Part shown: positions 1-10,850 of the stretch, in pieces
Layout of the letters: every line of letters begins with the position of its first letter
How positions within the stretch are numbered: position 1 is the stretch's first letter
Origin: an uncultured cyanobacterium
GTDB taxonomy: Bacteria > Cyanobacteriota > Cyanobacteriia > Cyanobacteriales > Nostocaceae
Assembly (NCBI GenBank): GCA_903848645.1
Contig: CAINGU010000078.1
Span: forward strand, 62,001-126,000
Length of the DNA stretch: 64,000 nt
Direction of reading: 5' to 3'
Notes under the pieces: generated by a model
The model's input: the letters and a program-made list of their open reading frames with translations, nothing else
The model's database searches: none
What the model was told of the DNA's origin: nothing
Position numbers and translations under genes: made by a program

Positions 1-260
1 TAACCCTCTCCTAAGAGGAGAGGGAAGCGGAAAAACTTTTGTTAGCTGGAATGGAGGTTTTAAAGCCTCTCCAGTATTAAATGTTATTCCTTTCCCCTCT
101 CCTAAAAGGAGAGGGTTAGGGAGAGGTGCAGGGGAGAGGTTTACCAGAGGGGTCTGTTTACACATTAAAAACTTTTAAAACATCCTCTTAGTCATTAGTC
201 ATTAGTTATTGCTAATCTATTCTTAACAATTGACAACTGACCACTAACCATTGACAAACT
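1..260. repeat. Dispersed CCTCTCC-rich repeat element
   Basis: This gene-free stretch contains several CCCTCTCC/GGAGAGG inverted motifs that can fold into hairpins. It ends in a segment (146-190) that is exactly the reverse complement of 60565-60609. The bases after 190 are a short tandem repeat of GTCATTA type leading up to the first gene. It looks like a non-coding dispersed repeat, and no promoter could be singled out. Confidence 0.75.
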
Positions 261-1127
261 ATGATTTGGACTGAAATTGATACCCATATTAGTCAGATTA
301 CTGGCGAAAAATTTGTAAGTCACCAGCATTTATCTATAAGTGGTGGATGTATTAACGAAGGTTATGCTGTCAGTAATGGTAAATTGACTTACTTTGTTAA
401 ACTTAACCAAGCTTCTCAAGCAGGAATGTTTGCAGCAGAGATGCTGGGTTTACAACAAATGTATACCACCGGAACTATCCGCGTTCCCAAACCATTATGT
501 TCGGGAATTACAGGCAATTCTAGCTATATTGTTATGGAATGGCTAGAAATGACCAGCGGTAACAACAAATCTTGGCAAGAAATGGGGCGTAAATTAGCAA
601 CTATGCACAAAACTACCAGTAATCAAGGTTTTGGCTGGGATATGAATAATACCATCGGTTCTACACCCCAAATCAATAATTTCCATACCTCTTGGATTGA
701 ATTTTATACTCAACACCGTCTAGGTTATCAATTTAAGTTAGCAAAAGAACGCGGTGGTAGTTTTCCGTTAGAAGATCAGTTATTAGCAACTATTCCCAAA
801 TTATTAGCAAATTATCAAGTTCAACCCTCTTTAGTCCATGGAGATTTATGGGGAGGAAATGCAGGTTTTACTGTTGAAGGTGAACCAGTAATTTTTGATC
901 CTGCAACTTATTTTGGCGATAGAGAAGTTGATATTGCAATGACAGAATTATTTGGAGGTTTTCCACCAACTTTTTATGAAGGTTATGAAGAAGTATTTCC
1001 TTTACATAAAGGATATGAAACCCGAAAAACACTTTATAATTTATATCACGTTTTGAATCATTTTAATTTATTTGGTGGTGGTTATAGTTCTCAAGCTAAT
1101 CGGATGATTGAAAAGATTTTAAACTAA
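261..1127 (+). CDS. Fructosamine kinase family protein
   Basis: The 288-residue protein has an aminoglycoside-phosphotransferase/fructosamine-3-kinase fold. An HGDLWGGN catalytic loop lies near residues 193-200, followed by an IFDPATYFGDREVD segment corresponding to the metal-binding DxD/DPA motif. Family members phosphorylate ketosamines or ribulosamines on glycated proteins and so start their repair. The length matches bacterial members of the family (about 285-290). It is monocistronic, and the next gene is convergent. The exact substrate cannot be told from sequence. Confidence 0.88.
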   Translation: MIWTEIDTHISQITGEKFVSHQHLSISGGCINEGYAVSNGKLTYFVKLNQASQAGMFAAEMLGLQQMYTTGTIRVPKPLCSGITGNSSYIVMEWLEMTSGNNKSWQEMGRKLATMHKTTSNQGFGWDMNNTIGSTPQINNFHTSWIEFYTQHRLGYQFKLAKERGGSFPLEDQLLATIPKLLANYQVQPSLVHGDLWGGNAGFTVEGEPVIFDPATYFGDREVDIAMTELFGGFPPTFYEGYEEVFPLHKGYETRKTLYNLYHVLNHFNLFGGGYSSQANRMIEKILN

Positions 1128-1220
1128 TAGATTGAAGAAGGAGTCAGTAGCCAGGAGTCAGGAGTCAGCATAAATTACTGGGGGATTCCTACCCATACCC
1201 ACCACTAATTAATAGAAAAT

Positions 1221-2699
1221 TCATTTCTGAAAGTATCTCAATTGATACTGGTTTTGAAATTTGTCAATATAGGCAATATTGTCTATTTCTAACTTTGATA
1301 ATAATTTATTCATGGGAAATTCTTCTGGTGCATATTGGGGAATATACCAAGACTGTTTATTAAAGTAATCTTGTAAGCCTGGATTCTCAAAACGACGACC
1401 ATAGATGGCAAAAATCGTATTTCGCATAATATCTAATTCATAACCATTTTTGCCAAATAAATCTACATCCGTGACTGGCCTTTCTGACAACCAAGCATAA
1501 TTGTTGACAGTTGGATTGGTTTCTGGGGTTACTTGTGGGGTAAGACTTGGTGTGATTAATTCAGGATTTGTCGTTGTTGGATTTGATGATGCTTCTGAAG
1601 TTGGTACAACCGCAGGAGTATCTGTAACTGTTGGTGTTTGTATCGTTCTTGTTGCAGAAATTGCTATCTCAGTTTCGGTGGTAGATTGGGAAGATTTTGT
1701 TAATAATGGACTAATAATTACTGATGCACCAATTAACCCCCCGACAATTAAACTACCCATGAGAATAGTCTTTTGAGAATTAGTTTGACCGTTATTTGGG
1801 GAAGGAATAGCTGATTGTTGGATTGTAGATATGAGATTGTTAACAATAGATGGCGCTTGGGTAAAAACAAGAGGATTTCCTAAATTTTGTAAAGCTTCTA
1901 GCATATCTTTTGCAGTATGATAGCGATCGCGTGGATGATAAGCGATCGCTTTATCAATTACCCTGGCTATAATTGGATCTAAATTACTAGTATATTGTCG
2001 CCACAATATCTCACCTGTCTGAGAATCTGTCTCTAATTTTTGTGGTCTTTTCCCAGTCAACAAAAAAATTGCTGTTAACCCCAAACTATATAAATCACTA
2101 GAATAAATTGGTCTACCCGCTGCTTGTTCACTGGACATAAATCCAGGTGTCCCAATCACAATTGAACTCGTCGGATTCCCTTGGGTATTCAAAACCGTTC
2201 CCATAGATTCTCGCACCGCACCAAAATCAATCAGCACAGGTTTACCATCATGATGACGCAAAATAATATTATCCGGTTTAATATCGCGGTGAACAATATG
2301 TTGTGAATGAATATAATCCAGAACAGGTAAGATATTTATTAATAATTCCCGCACCGCAGTTTCTGTAAATAATCCCTGTTTCTGGAATGTCTTTGTTAAA
2401 GTATCACCTTCAATCCATTCTTGTACTAAGTAAAATTGTTCCTCAGAAGAGAAATAAGCATATAAAGCGGGAATTTGGTTACAATCACCACCAAGTGTTT
2501 CTAAAATAGCTGCTTCCCGTTGGAATCTATCTTGCACTAATTGGTGAATCTGGGGATTATTTTCGACTGGTTTTAGCTGTTTTACCACACACAGACGCTT
2601 AGATGGCATATACGAATCCGTAGCGAGAAAGGTTTCGCCAAATCCACCAGATCCTAGTGTACGAATAACTTGATAGCGATTATTTAGCAGAGTTTGCAT
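1221..2699 (-). CDS. Serine/threonine protein kinase with C-terminal YARHG domain
   Basis: The N-terminal half (about residues 8-270) is a Hanks-type kinase with a GSGGFGET glycine loop, HRDIKPDN catalytic loop near residue 137, a DFGAV segment and GTPGFMSSEQ activation segment. A transmembrane helix follows at about residues 312-333, then a Thr/Pro/Ser-rich linker. The last 90 residues resemble a YARHG domain (IYGRRF in place of the canonical YxRHG), probably extracytoplasmic. This architecture is common in filamentous cyanobacteria. The ligand and the phosphorylated targets are unknown. Confidence 0.92.
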   Translation of the reverse strand: MQTLLNNRYQVIRTLGSGGFGETFLATDSYMPSKRLCVVKQLKPVENNPQIHQLVQDRFQREAAILETLGGDCNQIPALYAYFSSEEQFYLVQEWIEGDTLTKTFQKQGLFTETAVRELLINILPVLDYIHSQHIVHRDIKPDNIILRHHDGKPVLIDFGAVRESMGTVLNTQGNPTSSIVIGTPGFMSSEQAAGRPIYSSDLYSLGLTAIFLLTGKRPQKLETDSQTGEILWRQYTSNLDPIIARVIDKAIAYHPRDRYHTAKDMLEALQNLGNPLVFTQAPSIVNNLISTIQQSAIPSPNNGQTNSQKTILMGSLIVGGLIGASVIISPLLTKSSQSTTETEIAISATRTIQTPTVTDTPAVVPTSEASSNPTTTNPELITPSLTPQVTPETNPTVNNYAWLSERPVTDVDLFGKNGYELDIMRNTIFAIYGRRFENPGLQDYFNKQSWYIPQYAPEEFPMNKLLSKLEIDNIAYIDKFQNQYQLRYFQK

Positions 2700-2752
2700 A
2701 AATTAGCGCCAGCCAGGGAAAGGATACTTTGTTATACAGTGTACAACCTTAA

Positions 2753-2783
2753 TGCCTCAGTTGTCAGTTGTCAGTTGTCAACG
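2753..2783. repeat. Short tandem repeat (CAGTTGT type)
   Basis: Three tandem copies of a CAGTTGT heptamer lie between the kinase and the GIY-YIG gene. The same family recurs near 33060-33175 and inside rpoC2 and rpoB. Confidence 0.8.
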
Positions 2784-2874
2784 GATTTTGGATTTGCGAA
2801 ATTTTTCGGTCAGCATTCTTAATCATCTAAATCATGTAAACCACAAAAATCATAGTTTGTGACTGTTATCCCAT

Positions 2875-3441
2875 TCACTTTAAATCCAATAATCCTGATT
2901 CTTTTAATTTAGGGTTAAAGCGGATTTGTGTTTTTACCCCCCGTGCTTCTAGAACTGCTAAAATCTCTTCTTCAACACGTCGCGCCACATTTTTCAAGAC
3001 TTTGATTTGAGCCAATTCATCAATAGCTATATTTTGATAATTATTTTGTTCTTCCGGTGTCATGAATTCTTTTACATCAATGGGATTAGTCCATTTTTGT
3101 TTATCCATAGCTACACCACCCAGCCTAGCAGGATTAGGGATATCAATAGTAGAATTTTCCGTAATCCAAGCATTTTCAATATTTTCTAAAATTGTGCGGT
3201 TAGGACGTTCTATAGTCTGCACCTTTACCCAATAACAACTTTGAGATTGACGGACTAAATGTTGTTTTAAACTAAGATAAATATCACGGGAATAGCCAAC
3301 AAATTGGAGAATCTTGTCTTCATTAAAAATAGCATAAACTCCAATTTTCCCCTGAAAGTCAGCTATTAATTCACCATCATTATCAATATAAGGATAGTAT
3401 TCAAGACTAGCTAAGGTTGGTAAACTTATTTCTGTTGTCAT
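2875..3441 (-). CDS. GIY-YIG nuclease family protein
   Basis: The 188-residue protein has a GIY-YIG-like segment at about residues 33-60 (GVYAIFNEDK, then VGYSRDIYLSLKQH), followed by a helical C-terminal part. Such stand-alone cyanobacterial proteins are annotated as GIY-YIG nucleases, but the real substrate is unknown. The active-site motif is degenerate (VYA and FVGYS), so nuclease activity is not assured. It lies 31 bp downstream of the small gene at 3473-3796 on the same strand, and the two may be cotranscribed. Confidence 0.75.
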   Translation of the reverse strand: MTTEISLPTLASLEYYPYIDNDGELIADFQGKIGVYAIFNEDKILQFVGYSRDIYLSLKQHLVRQSQSCYWVKVQTIERPNRTILENIENAWITENSTIDIPNPARLGGVAMDKQKWTNPIDVKEFMTPEEQNNYQNIAIDELAQIKVLKNVARRVEEEILAVLEARGVKTQIRFNPKLKESGLLDLK

Positions 3442-3472
3442 AAATGAAAAATTTATTTATAGCTATGATTGA

Positions 3473-3796
3473 TTAGACAATTTTCTGATAAACTGCACAC
3501 AGACGACTTGGTTTAAATACCTTAGCATTAAACATGAAATTTGGTGGCACATTAATAATAGTATAATCTTTAGATTCGTGATATGGCTCAAAGTCTGCTG
3601 GCATTCCCTTGGGGGTAATCAAACTGTAAGGAACTGGTTGAAACAATAACTCCGTAAATTCAACCTTTTGCCATTGTAAACCTTCGCAAACTTGCCTTAA
3701 AAAAACTTCACCCGTTAATAATGCAAAAAGAGCTTCTTGACATTGAGGTTCTAGTGTAAAACTACTATCGAAATTTTCAACTATTTTTAAAGGCAT
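3473..3796 (-). CDS. Hypothetical protein
   Basis: This 107-residue protein was not recognised. It has no signal peptide or membrane segment, and it contains a single DFEPYHESKDYTIINVPP segment rich in aromatic and acidic residues. It is immediately upstream of the GIY-YIG gene on the same strand, and normal codon use supports it as a real gene. No function can be proposed. Confidence 0.6.
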   Translation of the reverse strand: MPLKIVENFDSSFTLEPQCQEALFALLTGEVFLRQVCEGLQWQKVEFTELLFQPVPYSLITPKGMPADFEPYHESKDYTIINVPPNFMFNAKVFKPSRLCAVYQKIV

Positions 3797-4045
3797 TGTA
3801 GTTAAAGGTAGTGATTGATATTTGAGTCTAGAAACTGGATATAAAAAATCGTATCCTATGTTTATTGAGAATTAGCATATTAGATTATAGTCAAAGAATA
3901 AAATTAACAATTTTGAAATTTTACTAACTTTTCAGAACAAATTGAAATGTTATATATTGATGATGATCATGAGGATAGAAAATTCTAGAAAATAGAACTG
4001 TAATCAGAAATTAAAAGACCTTCAACCCTATTCACCACTAATACA

Positions 4046-4417
4046 ATGAAATTACCTGTTCTTATCTTGACTTTTTTCTTCTGTGAGTTCCTCTTGCCTA
4101 AGAGTGCAAATGCTCAACCCAAACCCAACCCTAATGTCACAGTTGAACACAATCAAGCAGTGAATTTAATTACACAACCCGTCACAATTAACAGCTATTG
4201 GAATCATACATCTAAACTAAATACTGAATCATATTTAAGCATAAAAGATCCAGAATGTAAAAAAATAAATCCTCTCAATTACATCAATAATCCAGAGTCT
4301 TTTTTTAAATCATGTGACGATCCCAATAACTCAAATCGTCGAATTTATGAGCCAGTTGAGTATCTAAAAACCCCTCCCCTTGATTCTGGAATTAAGATCA
4401 AACTAGGTGATTTTTGA
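4046..4417 (+). CDS. Hypothetical secreted protein
   Basis: A hydrophobic N-terminus (LPVLILTFFFCEFLL) ends in SANAQP, a plausible signal-peptidase I site after about residue 23. The mature part is about 100 residues, Asn/Pro-rich, with two cysteines near residues 71 and 90 (DPECKK and KSCDD) that could form a disulphide. No family was recognised. The gene stands alone, with about 250 bp upstream in which no feature was identified. Confidence 0.55.
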   Translation: MKLPVLILTFFFCEFLLPKSANAQPKPNPNVTVEHNQAVNLITQPVTINSYWNHTSKLNTESYLSIKDPECKKINPLNYINNPESFFKSCDDPNNSNRRIYEPVEYLKTPPLDSGIKIKLGDF

Positions 4418-4487
4418 GAATTGAACAGAAACAGCAGGGTGTAGGGGAGGTAGAGGAAGTAGGGGTCTAGGAAGGAGGTGGAATATT

Positions 4488-4556
4488 TCTTACCTACTAC
4501 CTACTACCTACTACCTATTACCTGTTACCTATTACCTATTCCCTATTCCCTAATGA
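4488..4556. repeat. Short tandem repeat (CTACTAC/CTATTAC)
   Basis: About nine tandem 7-bp units of the CTACTAC, CTATTAC and CTATTCC types fill the gap before the end of rpoC2. A short reading frame runs across them, but its translation is pure repeat. Confidence 0.85.
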
Positions 4557-4563
4557 CTAGATT

Positions 4564-7500
4564 TTATTCATCATCAAAATCCTCATCATCACCATCATCA
4601 TCACCATCATCATCTTCTTCTTCCTCGAAGTCATCGTCATCTTCTACCACGAGGTCACTAATTTCATCCGCTATCAAATCATCATCATCATCATCCAATA
4701 TCATCCTTTCTCCTATCTTTTTCCCGAAGCTATCTTCCCCTATCCCTGGTCCATCCAAATTATAGAGTTTTGCAGTTCGGTCATCTAACACCATGTCCAA
4801 AGGATCATCCACCTCATCCAATACCCCATTCCCTATATCCATCACGTAATCCTCAATCGCTCCCGGTTCTTCATAGGTGTTGTAACCAGTTCCCGCCGGA
4901 ATCAATCGCCCAATAATTACGTTCTCCTTCAAGCCTCGCAGCCAATCAGATTTACCCTCAATCGCTGCCTCCGTTAATACCCTGGTAGTTTCTTGGAACG
5001 AAGCCGCAGAAATAAAGCTGTCCGTATTTAACGAAGCCTTCGTAATCCCCAACAACATGGGAGTATATTCCGCCCTCGCTCCACCGGTAATAGACATCGC
5101 CTCATTCACCTGCTCCACTTGCCGCAGTTCCACCAACTCCCCTGGTAACATCGTCGTGTCCCCACCGTCATCAATCCGCACCTTATTCGTCATCTGCCGG
5201 ACAATGACCTCAATGTGCTTGTCAGAAATATCAATCCCTTGAGATTGATACACCATCTGCACCTCATTCACCAAGAAAGTCTGTACCTTTTGCAACGCAT
5301 GAGACGCACAGGCATAGACCCCATCCTCCGACCCCAAACTAAAGAATATCTCCAAAATTTCATGGGGATTAGAAGGTCCATCGGTTAATGGTTGACCCGC
5401 CACAACCCGCGCTCCATCAGGAACAATCAGGTTTTGCCCAGGGCCAAGAGGATAATCAGTGACAGAACCATCACTCTCTACCACCTTGATAGAATAAGCC
5501 TCCCGCATGATGGATGTCACCTCATCCCCATCCCCATAAACCACCTTCACTTCCCCCGGACGACGCGCCAAAATACAGGCTTCTTTGGGCTTCCGTGCTT
5601 CCAGCAACTCCTCAATCCGGGGCAAACCTTGAATAATGTCCCCAGTCTTTGCCCGTTCAAACACCAGCAACACCAAATTATCACCCCGTTGCACCAAATC
5701 CCCGTCTTCCACCTGTAAAACCGCCCCCGGACTGACTCGGTAAGGACGACCAACCCGGAGAGTAATGGTATGTTTGTCCGTTGTCAGTTGTCCGTTGTCC
5801 GTTGTTTTGCCACTCACGACTGACGACTGACCACTAACCACCTCTACCACCTGTCCCGACTCACCAGCAAATATACCGGGAGCGATTTCACTACCTTCTA
5901 CTACCAAATCTCCTTTTTTAATATTGGGAGGCACATTGGTATTGACCGTCACCAAATCCTGCTCACGCAAGACCAAGCAACGCCGTACCATTTCCACACC
6001 CTTCTGCACACCCCTAATAATTCCTCCTTCCTTACACAATATCTTCGTCCGCGCAATCACTGCCCCCGCCGCAACCTTATCACCATCCCCAACCTCCAAA
6101 GTCGTCTCCGTACTGCCTTGAGTTGCATCTGCCGTAATATCTCGACGCATGACCAAAGACTCCAAAATCACCAACTGCAACCGTTGAACTTCTGCATTTT
6201 CGGCATCAGCAATCAGTTCAATATCCGCAGCCAAAGGTGAAGCCCCATGTTCGCCATCGCCCTCCTGCTCAATTTCCAGGACAATCTGTGTCCGCAGGAG
6301 TTCCACCCCTTCCACAGACTTCACCCGTTCTCCATCCTTGTAAGAAATCCTCTGCACCGCCCGCAACTGAATTGAGCGACCCTTATCCTCACTCACAGAA
6401 GTTGTTGCTGGCACATCAGGAATCATCGGTACTGCAAATTCCACCACCGGACGACTCAACAAGCCCGGACCTTCTGGGGTTTCCACATACTGGATATACC
6501 GTAACTCCGTTGCCACCATGCCTTGCAGTTCCTCACCTGGTTGCAAGAAACTATCATCCTTAGTCATGGCTGTTTCCGGATCATCCACCATCAACAACTC
6601 CCCAGGCTTAATCACCACCTCCCGCAAAATGTCATTCTTTTGGGTAACTTCCACCACACCGCCGGTTTGACAGAAAATATCCTTAACTACCTCTGTTCCC
6701 GATTCCACAAACTGCCCATCTTCCACCAATAACAAAGAAATATCCTTGTTGACTTCGTGGGTTTCCTCCGGAATCCACAACAGTGACCCCCCCGTCACCA
6801 CCTCATAACCCAACTTAGCCTTGCCTTTCTTCTGTACTTCCACTCCGGCAAACTTCAAAAATCCCCCAGTCATCGTCCGGTAACGGTCATCAATCAACTC
6901 TGCCACCACCTGACCATTCTGTACCTTCGTCCCTGGAGTCGCCCGCAGATTAAATACCTGATTGTCTCCAGTAGTAATCAAATAACTATTTCTACCTTGG
7001 GAACTCTGGACTGTCACCTCCGCCTGATCTAACACCACGGAAGCTGTAATAATCTCAACTTCCCGCGTCGCTTTCCCTGGAACAGCATCCCGCAGCCGCA
7101 CCACACCACCATGCACGGTCATCAATCTGGTTTCGGCTAATACGCCATTGGTGGCAATCCCATCTCCATTTTTGACCATCAACTCCGCACCAGGAGGTAA
7201 ATTATATACATCCCCCGACAGAATCCAAATCAATCCGCCCCTGGAAGCTGTAACAGTAGAATTACCTTGGCGATCTGTCTTCTGTTCTGCCACAACTTCC
7301 GCAAACTTCACCTCTCCAGCCAAATCAGAAGCTACATCCTTCACGGCTTTTTCTGTATTCGTGCGCGTGGTTCTGCCACCCAGTGCCACTTCTGCCACCA
7401 AATGATCCGCCAACACCTGCTGTCCATCGTGAATATACAGGGTTGAACCTTGGGTAACTTGAATCTCTTGGCTACCGCCCTTACCATCCTTAGCTTTACC

Positions 7501-8673
7501 CTCAATCATCAATGTGCCATTTGCTTCTACATACAGGGCATCTTCACCATGACGGGTGCGATAAGGACGGGTTTGCAACTTGCGGGGAATCTTCACCGTT
7601 CCTGCCACCTGCGATCGCACTTGTTGAGCCACTTCCCCCGTGAATACTCCCCCGGTGTGGAATGTCCGCATGGTCAACTGCGTTCCTGGTTCACCAATAC
7701 TTTGGGCGGCAATAATCCCCACAGCTTCCCCCAAATCCACCATCTTGGCATGGGCTAAACTCCAACCATAGCAATGCTGACACACCGAACGGGCTGCTTC
7801 ACAGGTCAAAGGACTGCGAACTGTTACAGTTTTTACCCCTGCCTTTTGAATAGCGATCGCTAAATCATCATCTATGGGCGTATTCCGAGGAGCAATAACT
7901 TCCTTCGTCACTGGATGCACTACATCCTCACCCACAACCCTACCCATCAACCGAGTCGCTAGTTTAATCAGGGTCTTGCTCCCCTCCACCATTGCCCCAA
8001 TGGTCAAACCCTTGTTAGTGCCACAGTCAAACTCCCGCACAATCACATCCTGGGAGACATCCACCAACCGCCGGGTTAAATACCCAGAATCCGCAGTTCG
8101 CAAAGCTGTATCTACCAGCCCCTTCCGCGCTCCATAACTAGAAATAATATATTCTGTAACTGTCAATCCCTCACGGAAATTGGTTTTAATTGGTAAATCT
8201 ATAATTTCCCCTTGGGGATCTGCCATTAGCCCCCGCATCCCCACCAACTGCCGCACCTGGGAAATATTCCCCCGCGCCCCGGAAAAAGCCATCATGTACA
8301 CAGAATTCAGGGGATCTGTCTTCTGGAAATGCACCACCACCTCATCCTTCAAAGCCTCAGAGGTACTATTCCAAGTATCAATTACCTTTTGGAAACGTTC
8401 AACTTCCGTAATTTCCCCCCGTTGATAACGTTCTTCCGTTGCCAAAATTTCTATTTCTGCCGCTTCCAACAATTCCTTCTTAGAAGGAGGAATCATCAAA
8501 TCATCCACACTAATAGATACTCCAGCCCTAGTGGCATAGCGGAAGCCCAAATCCTTCAACTTATCCGCCATCACCGCCGTCCGCGCCGTACCATAATGGG
8601 TAAAAGACCAAGAAATCAAATCTCTGAGTTTGCTCTTGTTTACCACCAGATTCCGAAAAACTGCTTTAGTCAT
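4564..8673 (-). CDS. DNA-directed RNA polymerase subunit beta' (C-terminal part), RpoC2
   Basis: This is the C-terminal half of the cyanobacterial split beta' subunit, 1369 residues. The bridge-helix/trigger-loop region begins at about residue 130 ([13 protein letters not shown], then [26 protein letters not shown]). The large SI3 insertion made of sandwich-barrel repeats fills the middle. The conserved end resumes with [10 protein letters not shown] and [10 protein letters not shown]. The protein ends in a highly acidic Asp/Glu tail of about 50 residues encoded by a TCATCA-type repeat. Within SI3, near residues 944-968, a short stretch is encoded by the intergenic GTCAGTTGTC-type tandem repeat (see findings). 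It is the last gene of rpoB-rpoC1-rpoC2. Confidence 0.99.
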   Translation of the reverse strand: MTKAVFRNLVVNKSKLRDLISWSFTHYGTARTAVMADKLKDLGFRYATRAGVSISVDDLMIPPSKKELLEAAEIEILATEERYQRGEITEVERFQKVIDTWNSTSEALKDEVVVHFQKTDPLNSVYMMAFSGARGNISQVRQLVGMRGLMADPQGEIIDLPIKTNFREGLTVTEYIISSYGARKGLVDTALRTADSGYLTRRLVDVSQDVIVREFDCGTNKGLTIGAMVEGSKTLIKLATRLMGRVVGEDVVHPVTKEVIAPRNTPIDDDLAIAIQKAGVKTVTVRSPLTCEAARSVCQHCYGWSLAHAKMVDLGEAVGIIAAQSIGEPGTQLTMRTFHTGGVFTGEVAQQVRSQVAGTVKIPRKLQTRPYRTRHGEDALYVEANGTLMIEGKAKDGKGGSQEIQVTQGSTLYIHDGQQVLADHLVAEVALGGRTTRTNTEKAVKDVASDLAGEVKFAEVVAEQKTDRQGNSTVTASRGGLIWILSGDVYNLPPGAELMVKNGDGIATNGVLAETRLMTVHGGVVRLRDAVPGKATREVEIITASVVLDQAEVTVQSSQGRNSYLITTGDNQVFNLRATPGTKVQNGQVVAELIDDRYRTMTGGFLKFAGVEVQKKGKAKLGYEVVTGGSLLWIPEETHEVNKDISLLLVEDGQFVESGTEVVKDIFCQTGGVVEVTQKNDILREVVIKPGELLMVDDPETAMTKDDSFLQPGEELQGMVATELRYIQYVETPEGPGLLSRPVVEFAVPMIPDVPATTSVSEDKGRSIQLRAVQRISYKDGERVKSVEGVELLRTQIVLEIEQEGDGEHGASPLAADIELIADAENAEVQRLQLVILESLVMRRDITADATQGSTETTLEVGDGDKVAAGAVIARTKILCKEGGIIRGVQKGVEMVRRCLVLREQDLVTVNTNVPPNIKKGDLVVEGSEIAPGIFAGESGQVVEVVSGQSSVVSGKTTDNGQLTTDKHTITLRVGRPYRVSPGAVLQVEDGDLVQRGDNLVLLVFERAKTGDIIQGLPRIEELLEARKPKEACILARRPGEVKVVYGDGDEVTSIMREAYSIKVVESDGSVTDYPLGPGQNLIVPDGARVVAGQPLTDGPSNPHEILEIFFSLGSEDGVYACASHALQKVQTFLVNEVQMVYQSQGIDISDKHIEVIVRQMTNKVRIDDGGDTTMLPGELVELRQVEQVNEAMSITGGARAEYTPMLLGITKASLNTDSFISAASFQETTRVLTEAAIEGKSDWLRGLKENVIIGRLIPAGTGYNTYEEPGAIEDYVMDIGNGVLDEVDDPLDMVLDDRTAKLYNLDGPGIGEDSFGKKIGERMILDDDDDDLIADEISDLVVEDDDDFEEEEDDDGDDDGDDEDFDDE
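5774..5842. repeat. In-frame short tandem repeat within rpoC2
   Basis: Units of TTGTCCG and TTGTCAG, followed by GACTGACGACTGACC, match the repeats found between genes elsewhere in the window. They are read in frame as roughly [12 protein letters not shown] followed by [11 protein letters not shown]. Confidence 0.8.
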
Positions 8674-8869
8674 ACGATTTTAGATTTTAGATTTTGGATT
8701 TTAGATTATTTGAATTTTAGATTATTTGAATTATTACAATTTTGGATTTTGAATTTTAGATTATTTGAATTTTAGATTATTTAGATTATTTGAATTTTGA
8801 ATTTTGCAATCCAAAATCTAAAACCTAAAATCTAAAATTGGCAAATCTAAAATCTAAAATCCAAAATTG
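8674..8869. repeat. rpoC1-rpoC2 spacer filled with GATTTTAGATTTTGG repeats
   Basis: The 196-bp spacer is almost entirely composed of ATTTTAGATTATTTG/ATTTTGGATT and, in inverted orientation, AATCCAAAATCTAAAA units, so it can fold into a long AT hairpin. No coding potential was seen. Confidence 0.85.
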
Positions 8870-10762
8870 TTAAGCGTCTATCGCTTCCTGAATCGCTTTG
8901 TTATAAATTGCCCTGCCTGGAGTCGTGTAAATGTACTGAGAGATTAAATTTCCCTCACCATCCTCTCGCACCCGGCGGAATTTATAGATCAGGGTTCGAC
9001 TCATTAACCTACCCTTAGCATCCTTATCCTCCAGAACTTCCAAAGGATCTGTATCCGGTTCACCAGAGTCAATTTCCCCATCAAATCGCACGTAAATGTA
9101 AGCATGAAGATCCACCATCTGGGCTTCATAAGCCATAATTACATCATCCAAAGAGGAGAAATACTTACCTGCCCCCTTGGTCGCCTGGGGATTTTCCGCA
9201 GTCAAATAATATGCTCCCAACACCATATCTTGGCTAGGAGTGACAATGGGTTTACCGGTTGCTGGTGAGAGAATATTATTAGAAGCTAACATCAACAACC
9301 GCGCCTCTGCCTGACTCTCCAAGGATAGCGGCACGTGAACTGCCATTTGGTCACCGTCAAAGTCAGCATTAAAAGCGGGACAAACCAAAGGATGTAGTTG
9401 AATTGCCCTTCCTTCTACCAAAATTGGTTCAAAAGCCTGAATCCCCAAACGGTGGAGAGTTGGCGCTCGGTTTAACATCACTGGATGTCCTTCAATCACC
9501 TCTTCCAACACATCCCACACACTGGGATCATTGCGAGAAATCAGCTTTTTCGCGGCTTTGATGTTGTTCACCATGCCCGAACGAATTAACCGATTGATCA
9601 CAAAGGGCTGAAACAATTCAATAGCCATTTCCCTGGGTAAACCGCATTGGTGAATTTTCAACTTGGGACCGACGACAATTACCGACCGTCCCGAATAGTC
9701 CACCCGTTTACCCAACAAGTTTTGGCGGAAACGTCCTTGTTTTCCCTCGATAATATCTGAGAGAGATTTGAGGGGACGATTGTTAGCGCCCACCACAGTT
9801 CTACCGCGGCGACCATTATCAATTAGGGCATCCACAGCTTCTTGCAGCATCCGTTTTTCGTTACGGACAATAATCTCCGGTGCAAGAATTTCCTGAAGTC
9901 TAGCCAAGCGATTGTTGCGGTTAATCACCCGGCGGTACAAATCATTTAAATCGCTAGTAGCAAATCTGCCCCCATCTAGCTGTACCATCGGGCGCAAATC
10001 TGGCGGAATCACGGGAATAATTTCCATTACCATCCATTCCGGCTTTGAACCAGTGGCGATGAAATTATCAATCACCCGCAGCCGTTTAATTAACTTGGCG
10101 CGTTTTTGCCCCTTAGCCTTGAGAATTTCTTCCCGTAGGGTTTCTGCTTCCTGTTCTAAGTTAATATCCGCCAACAAGCGCAAGAGAGCCTCTGCGCCAA
10201 TGCCCACTTCCACTCCTTCTAACTGAGAATCTTCGCTATAGATAGCATCCTCAATTTCTAGCCACTGGTCTTCGCTCAGGAGTTGTTTGTAACTCAAGGT
10301 ATCGGCATTTCCAGGTGCTAAAACACAGTAGGAGTTGAAATAAACAATCTGTTCCACATCTCGCAGGGGCATATCCAGCAAAATAGCAATGTAGCTGGGA
10401 ATCCCCTTCAGATACCAGACATGAGCCACCGGTGCAGCCAACTTAATAAAACCCATTCTGTGGCGACGCACGCGGGATTCAGTAACTTCGACACCGCAGC
10501 GCTCGCAAACAATACCTCTATGACGCACCCGTTTGTATTTACCACAATGGCACTCCCAATCCTTCGCTGGTCCAAAGATGCGTTCACAAAACAACCCATC
10601 CATTTCTGGTTTCAGGGTGCGGTAATTAATAGTTTCTGGTTTTGTGACTTCACCCACCAATTGCCCATTGGGTAATGTGCGTTCACCCCACTGGCGGATA
10701 CGTTCTGGTGAAGCTATACCAATTTTTACGTAGTCAAATTGATTAGATTGGGGAGATCTCAT
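8870..10762 (-). CDS. DNA-directed RNA polymerase subunit gamma (N-terminal beta'), RpoC1
   Basis: This is the N-terminal half of beta'. The catalytic magnesium-binding NADFDGDQM motif lies at about residues 460-468. The zinc-binding cysteines CHCGKY...CERCG are near residue 60. I chose the ATG at 10762 ([22 protein letters not shown]), giving 630 residues as is usual in cyanobacteria. The open frame extends 26 codons further, but that extension is encoded by the AT-rich intergenic repeat and is probably not translated. It lies between rpoB and rpoC2 in the usual operon. Confidence 0.98.
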   Translation of the reverse strand: MRSPQSNQFDYVKIGIASPERIRQWGERTLPNGQLVGEVTKPETINYRTLKPEMDGLFCERIFGPAKDWECHCGKYKRVRHRGIVCERCGVEVTESRVRRHRMGFIKLAAPVAHVWYLKGIPSYIAILLDMPLRDVEQIVYFNSYCVLAPGNADTLSYKQLLSEDQWLEIEDAIYSEDSQLEGVEVGIGAEALLRLLADINLEQEAETLREEILKAKGQKRAKLIKRLRVIDNFIATGSKPEWMVMEIIPVIPPDLRPMVQLDGGRFATSDLNDLYRRVINRNNRLARLQEILAPEIIVRNEKRMLQEAVDALIDNGRRGRTVVGANNRPLKSLSDIIEGKQGRFRQNLLGKRVDYSGRSVIVVGPKLKIHQCGLPREMAIELFQPFVINRLIRSGMVNNIKAAKKLISRNDPSVWDVLEEVIEGHPVMLNRAPTLHRLGIQAFEPILVEGRAIQLHPLVCPAFNADFDGDQMAVHVPLSLESQAEARLLMLASNNILSPATGKPIVTPSQDMVLGAYYLTAENPQATKGAGKYFSSLDDVIMAYEAQMVDLHAYIYVRFDGEIDSGEPDTDPLEVLEDKDAKGRLMSRTLIYKFRRVREDGEGNLISQYIYTTPGRAIYNKAIQEAIDA

Positions 10763-10769
10763 GAGAATT

Positions 10770-10850
10770 AAAAATGAAAAATTAAAAATTAAAAATTGGT
10801 GATTGGTAATGGGTAATTGGTGATTTAGAAGATTACCCATTACCCATTAC
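10770..10850. repeat. rpoB-rpoC1 spacer repeats
   Basis: The spacer has tandem AAATTAAAAATT units followed by GGTAATTGGTGATT and inverted ATTACCCATTACC units. It is the same repeat family as at 19503-19612. Confidence 0.75.

Noticed and set aside
4478-4765. Serine-rich plus-strand frame
   Set aside because: It is the antisense of the Asp-rich tail of rpoC2 plus tandem repeats.
5392-7758. Several plus-strand frames within rpoC2
   Set aside because: They are shadows of the long minus-strand gene with no start signals or recognisable sequence.
10763-10840. 26-codon N-terminal extension of rpoC1
   Set aside because: It is translated from AT-rich repeats and homologues start at MRSPQSNQ-like sequence.
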